In this document: positions 62,101 through 64,000 of the stretch, piece by piece | Position numbering within the stretch: the first letter of the stretch is position 1 | Layout of the letters: each line of letters opens with the position of its first letter | Source: Cyclobacterium lianum | Lineage (GTDB): Bacteria > Bacteroidota > Bacteroidia > Cytophagales > Cyclobacteriaceae | DNA length: 64,000 bases | Assembly: GCF_900143075.1 (NCBI RefSeq) | Contig: NZ_FRCY01000003.1 | Location: 1 to 64,000 of the forward strand | Direction of reading: 5' to 3' | Position numbers and translations under genes: made by a program | Notes under the pieces: generated by a model | Told to the model about the DNA's origin: nothing | The model's database searches: none | What the model saw: only the letters and a program-made list of their open reading frames with translations

Positions 62101-63513
62101 CTACTTATCTAATGCATATAAATCCACCAAACTAAACAGGTCCAGGTGATTGATCTTTTTATTTTGAATGTTTTGGTGTACCTCTTCCAATTGTTGGGCA
62201 TTGGTTTGGGTGAGGTTGGCATCTGCATCAGCCCCGGAATAACTGGGGTGCCCGCCTCCTCTCCACATGATATTGTCTTTGTTTGCCTGGTGATGCAAAT
62301 CCTTGATCATTTTTCCCAGCATACCCGATTCTTCCCCTTTTTCCATCAGGTGTTTCAATCCGGCGGTGTGGCCTACTTCGTGAGGGATGGTGTTTTCATC
62401 AGCACCGGAAATCATAGGGCCAATGTGTTTTTCATTCAGGTAAACGATGGTGCCGTAAAACGGTCCCCTGCCATAAGTTCCTTTAACTTTTGGATGGGAA
62501 TCGTCCAATACTACCAGCAGGTGTTCGGACCCAAAATTCAAATCCGTCAATTTCGGAATCACCCTTATGGAAGCTGACGTGGTTACCTCATAAATGATAT
62601 CAATTCCCAAGACATTTTTTTTGACTTTTCCCTTGAAACTATTGGAAATCTGCGTTTCCGCAGCAGCAGCAAGACCTGTAGTGTCGAGAGCAGTATTGCT
62701 GCTTTTGTTCCAAACAGCTCCTTCAAATTTTAAATTTACTGCGACCCGTATGCCTTTTTTATCCAAAGGATGGTAGGTTTCATTTTTGCTCCAATGTCCC
62801 TGAATGGTTTTTGGCTTTTTTCCCTTTTGCTGAATGGTATGGGTGAGCTCGTGGGCAAGCAAATGTCTCCCTTCCCGCCTCTCTGGTTTGTATTTGTCTT
62901 TTTTGAAAAATATATCATTTCCGTAGGTAAAGGCCTGAGCGTGTATGGATTGATTCATGCGGTGGGACTCCGCATCTGTATGAATCCGTACCTGGCTAAA
63001 ATCCGCTCCAAAACCCTGCTCCATCAGCTCTCTGCTTTTACCTTCCAATGGGATACCGGCACCTTTTCTTCGGTGTAAAAGTGGCTCCATCAATTCCGCT
63101 TGTTTTTGCCTGCCTCCTGCCCCTGCAGTTTTGGCCTGTACCGGCTCCTCTTCTTCCTTCTTCTGAATCTGATCCTCCTCTTCTTTAGCCTGGATCTCCT
63201 CCTCTTCCCCTTTCGCCTGAACTTTCTCCTCCTCCACTTCGGCTTGAACCAACTCCTCTTCCTCTTTGGTTTGTACCTGCTCTTCTTCCTCAGGCTGTGA
63301 CATCAACTGCTCTTCATTTTCCTCCTCAGCCGCCATTTGCATGGAATCCTCCATTTCATGATCATCGGACTGCTTCTGAATAAACAGTCCCTCCTTATCT
63401 GTACCAGACATTTTGGGCTCTGTTTTTGCCCTGAAGAAACTATTTGCATTTTTGTTTTGGAAAACAGGATTAATGATACCTACCGTAGACCTTCTGACTG
63501 ACTGCCTTTTCAT
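62101..63513 (-). CDS. eCIS core-domain (DUF4157) protein with C-terminal metzincin-type protease domain
   Basis: A 470-residue protein. Residues 65-128 are a repetitive Glu-rich segment (EEEExVQxK units, seven or more). The DUF4157 domain spans about 152-230 with FGADFSQVRIHTD, AFTYGNDIFFKK and LLAHELTHTIQQ (221-225). The C-terminal half carries an elongated zinc motif HEVGHTAGLKH (378-388) and a probable Met-turn DNIMW (413-417), the layout of metzincin proteases. The protein therefore has two HExxH sites. It starts 12 bases after the tape-measure gene and should be a cargo protease or toxin of the injection system; activity is not proved by sequence. Confidence 0.87.
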   Translation of the reverse strand: MKRQSVRRSTVGIINPVFQNKNANSFFRAKTEPKMSGTDKEGLFIQKQSDDHEMEDSMQMAAEEENEEQLMSQPEEEEQVQTKEEEELVQAEVEEEKVQAKGEEEEIQAKEEEDQIQKKEEEEPVQAKTAGAGGRQKQAELMEPLLHRRKGAGIPLEGKSRELMEQGFGADFSQVRIHTDAESHRMNQSIHAQAFTYGNDIFFKKDKYKPERREGRHLLAHELTHTIQQKGKKPKTIQGHWSKNETYHPLDKKGIRVAVNLKFEGAVWNKSSNTALDTTGLAAAAETQISNSFKGKVKKNVLGIDIIYEVTTSASIRVIPKLTDLNFGSEHLLVVLDDSHPKVKGTYGRGPFYGTIVYLNEKHIGPMISGADENTIPHEVGHTAGLKHLMEKGEESGMLGKMIKDLHHQANKDNIMWRGGGHPSYSGADADANLTQTNAQQLEEVHQNIQNKKINHLDLFSLVDLYALDK

Positions 63514-63525
63514 TTCTTGCTTTGT

Positions 63526-64000
63526 TTACCATTCCACCATTAATATTTTTTTTCTCCAGGGTAATTTAATAATGGACAGGTTCCAGGGTAATCCATCCAA
63601 TAAAACATCCTGGGCTTTCCGCTCAACAAATAAACGGTCCTGATGGTCTTCTAAAACCAGCTTCCCACTACGGGTCAAAAACTCATTGAGGACTGTCTCA
63701 GCACTTGTATTTTTCAATTTATTCCAATTTTCCAGCAAAGATTCCAATAAGACAGCCGCTTTCTCCCGTGTACGCCTACTTAATTTGATGTTTCTGGATA
63801 TGGGTTGATGAATATCCAGTCCACAAAGGTATTTCTCAAAAACCAGTTCGAATTCAAATGGAGCAACCTGTCTGCTAGCCAGGTAATACAGGGTGTGTAC
63901 AGCAAGTTCGGGTTCAATAAGTTGACCGCTCTGATCCAAAAACCCACAATCGCCAAAAAATGCCTTCAGAAATGGATGAATTAAGATTAACCCTGCATGG
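63526..64000 (-). CDS. Contractile injection system tape measure protein, C-terminal part (cut by window edge)
   Basis: The minus-strand frame is open to the window end and continues beyond it. The visible 158 codons read LILIHPFLKAFFGDCGFLD, then AVHTLYYLASRQVAPFEFEL, LVFEKYLCGLD, WNKLKNTSAETVLNEFLTRSG, and DVLLDGLPWNLSIIKLPW. This is the C-terminal signature of the Afp14-like tape measure family of extracellular contractile injection systems (LLhYLatG, KLLCG, LKNTS, LLD.LPW..). The TTG-initiated frame at 63939 is not a true start. Tape measure proteins set the length of the tube. The rest of the locus, with sheath, tube and baseplate genes, should lie beyond 64000. Confidence 0.85.
   Translation of the reverse strand, partial: HAGLILIHPFLKAFFGDCGFLDQSGQLIEPELAVHTLYYLASRQVAPFEFELVFEKYLCGLDIHQPISRNIKLSRRTREKAAVLLESLLENWNKLKNTSAETVLNEFLTRSGKLVLEDHQDRLFVERKAQDVLLDGLPWNLSIIKLPWRKKILMVEW

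Noticed and set aside
63100-63330. Repetitive DNA encoding Glu-rich units as a CRISPR or tandem repeat array
   Set aside because: The repeats are in frame within the DUF4157 gene and encode EEExVQxK units; there are no spacers.
55390-64000. Prophage or type VI secretion locus
   Set aside because: DUF4157 proteins, Afp14-like tape measure and Afp15-like ATPase together point to an extracellular contractile injection system; no integrase, terminase, capsid or TssJ/L/M gene is visible.

Overview
The window reads as chromosomal DNA of a member of the Bacteroidota, probably a free-living Cytophagales-type bacterium. The evidence is two SusC/SusD pairs, A-rich leaders without clear Shine-Dalgarno sites, matches to the Bacteroidota -7 element TAnnTTTG, lipoproteins with SusD-type signals, and planctomycete-type PSD1/DUF1501 proteins. 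The lineage below phylum is inference. No tRNA, rRNA, CRISPR array or replication origin was seen.

Layout. 1-343: end of an IS5-like element cut by the window edge. 658-5586 (minus): DUF1549/DUF1553 cytochrome-like protein, DUF1501 protein and DUF1569 protein, divergent from a SusC/SusD pair (6166-11216). 11377-11601: two 80-bp repeats that fold into hairpins. 11753-20837: hexuronate module with a TRAP transporter (DctPQM) and KDG kinase on the minus strand, and altronate dehydratase, an SDR reductase, mannonate dehydratase and a Gfo/Idh/MocA protein on the plus strand. A LacI-type palindrome lies in the divergent promoter region. 21068-21828: degraded patch with a truncated toxin-antitoxin pair and a gene remnant. 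22214-25498: large PD40/amidohydrolase protein.

25634-39605 (all minus) is the most interesting stretch. A five-gene operon encodes an ethanolamine-type permease, a glutamine-synthetase-like ligase, an iron alcohol dehydrogenase, a PuuD-like hydrolase and an aldehyde dehydrogenase. It resembles the Puu putrescine pathway, but the amine oxidase PuuB is replaced by an alcohol dehydrogenase. That is what a gamma-glutamylation route for ethanolamine or another amino alcohol needs, without a microcompartment. It is followed by SusC/SusD and a Tat-exported phosphocholine-type phospholipase C, so the block may be a phospholipid head-group scavenging locus.

39796-55376 is a mixed housekeeping region: deoxynucleoside kinase, Hpt protein, gamma-glutamyltransferase, AEC transporter, flavoproteins, large catalase, topoisomerase IB, ABC exporter, DEAD-box helicase and DoxX, plus a 48-residue membrane protein and two gene remnants. 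55390-64000 (minus) is the 3' end of an extracellular contractile injection system (eCIS) locus: tape-measure protein (cut by the window edge), two DUF4157 proteins that are probably cargo (one ending in a metzincin protease, one carrying an HNH-like motif and a long beta-rich region), a TPR protein, an AAA+ ATPase and a peptidoglycan-binding M15 peptidase.
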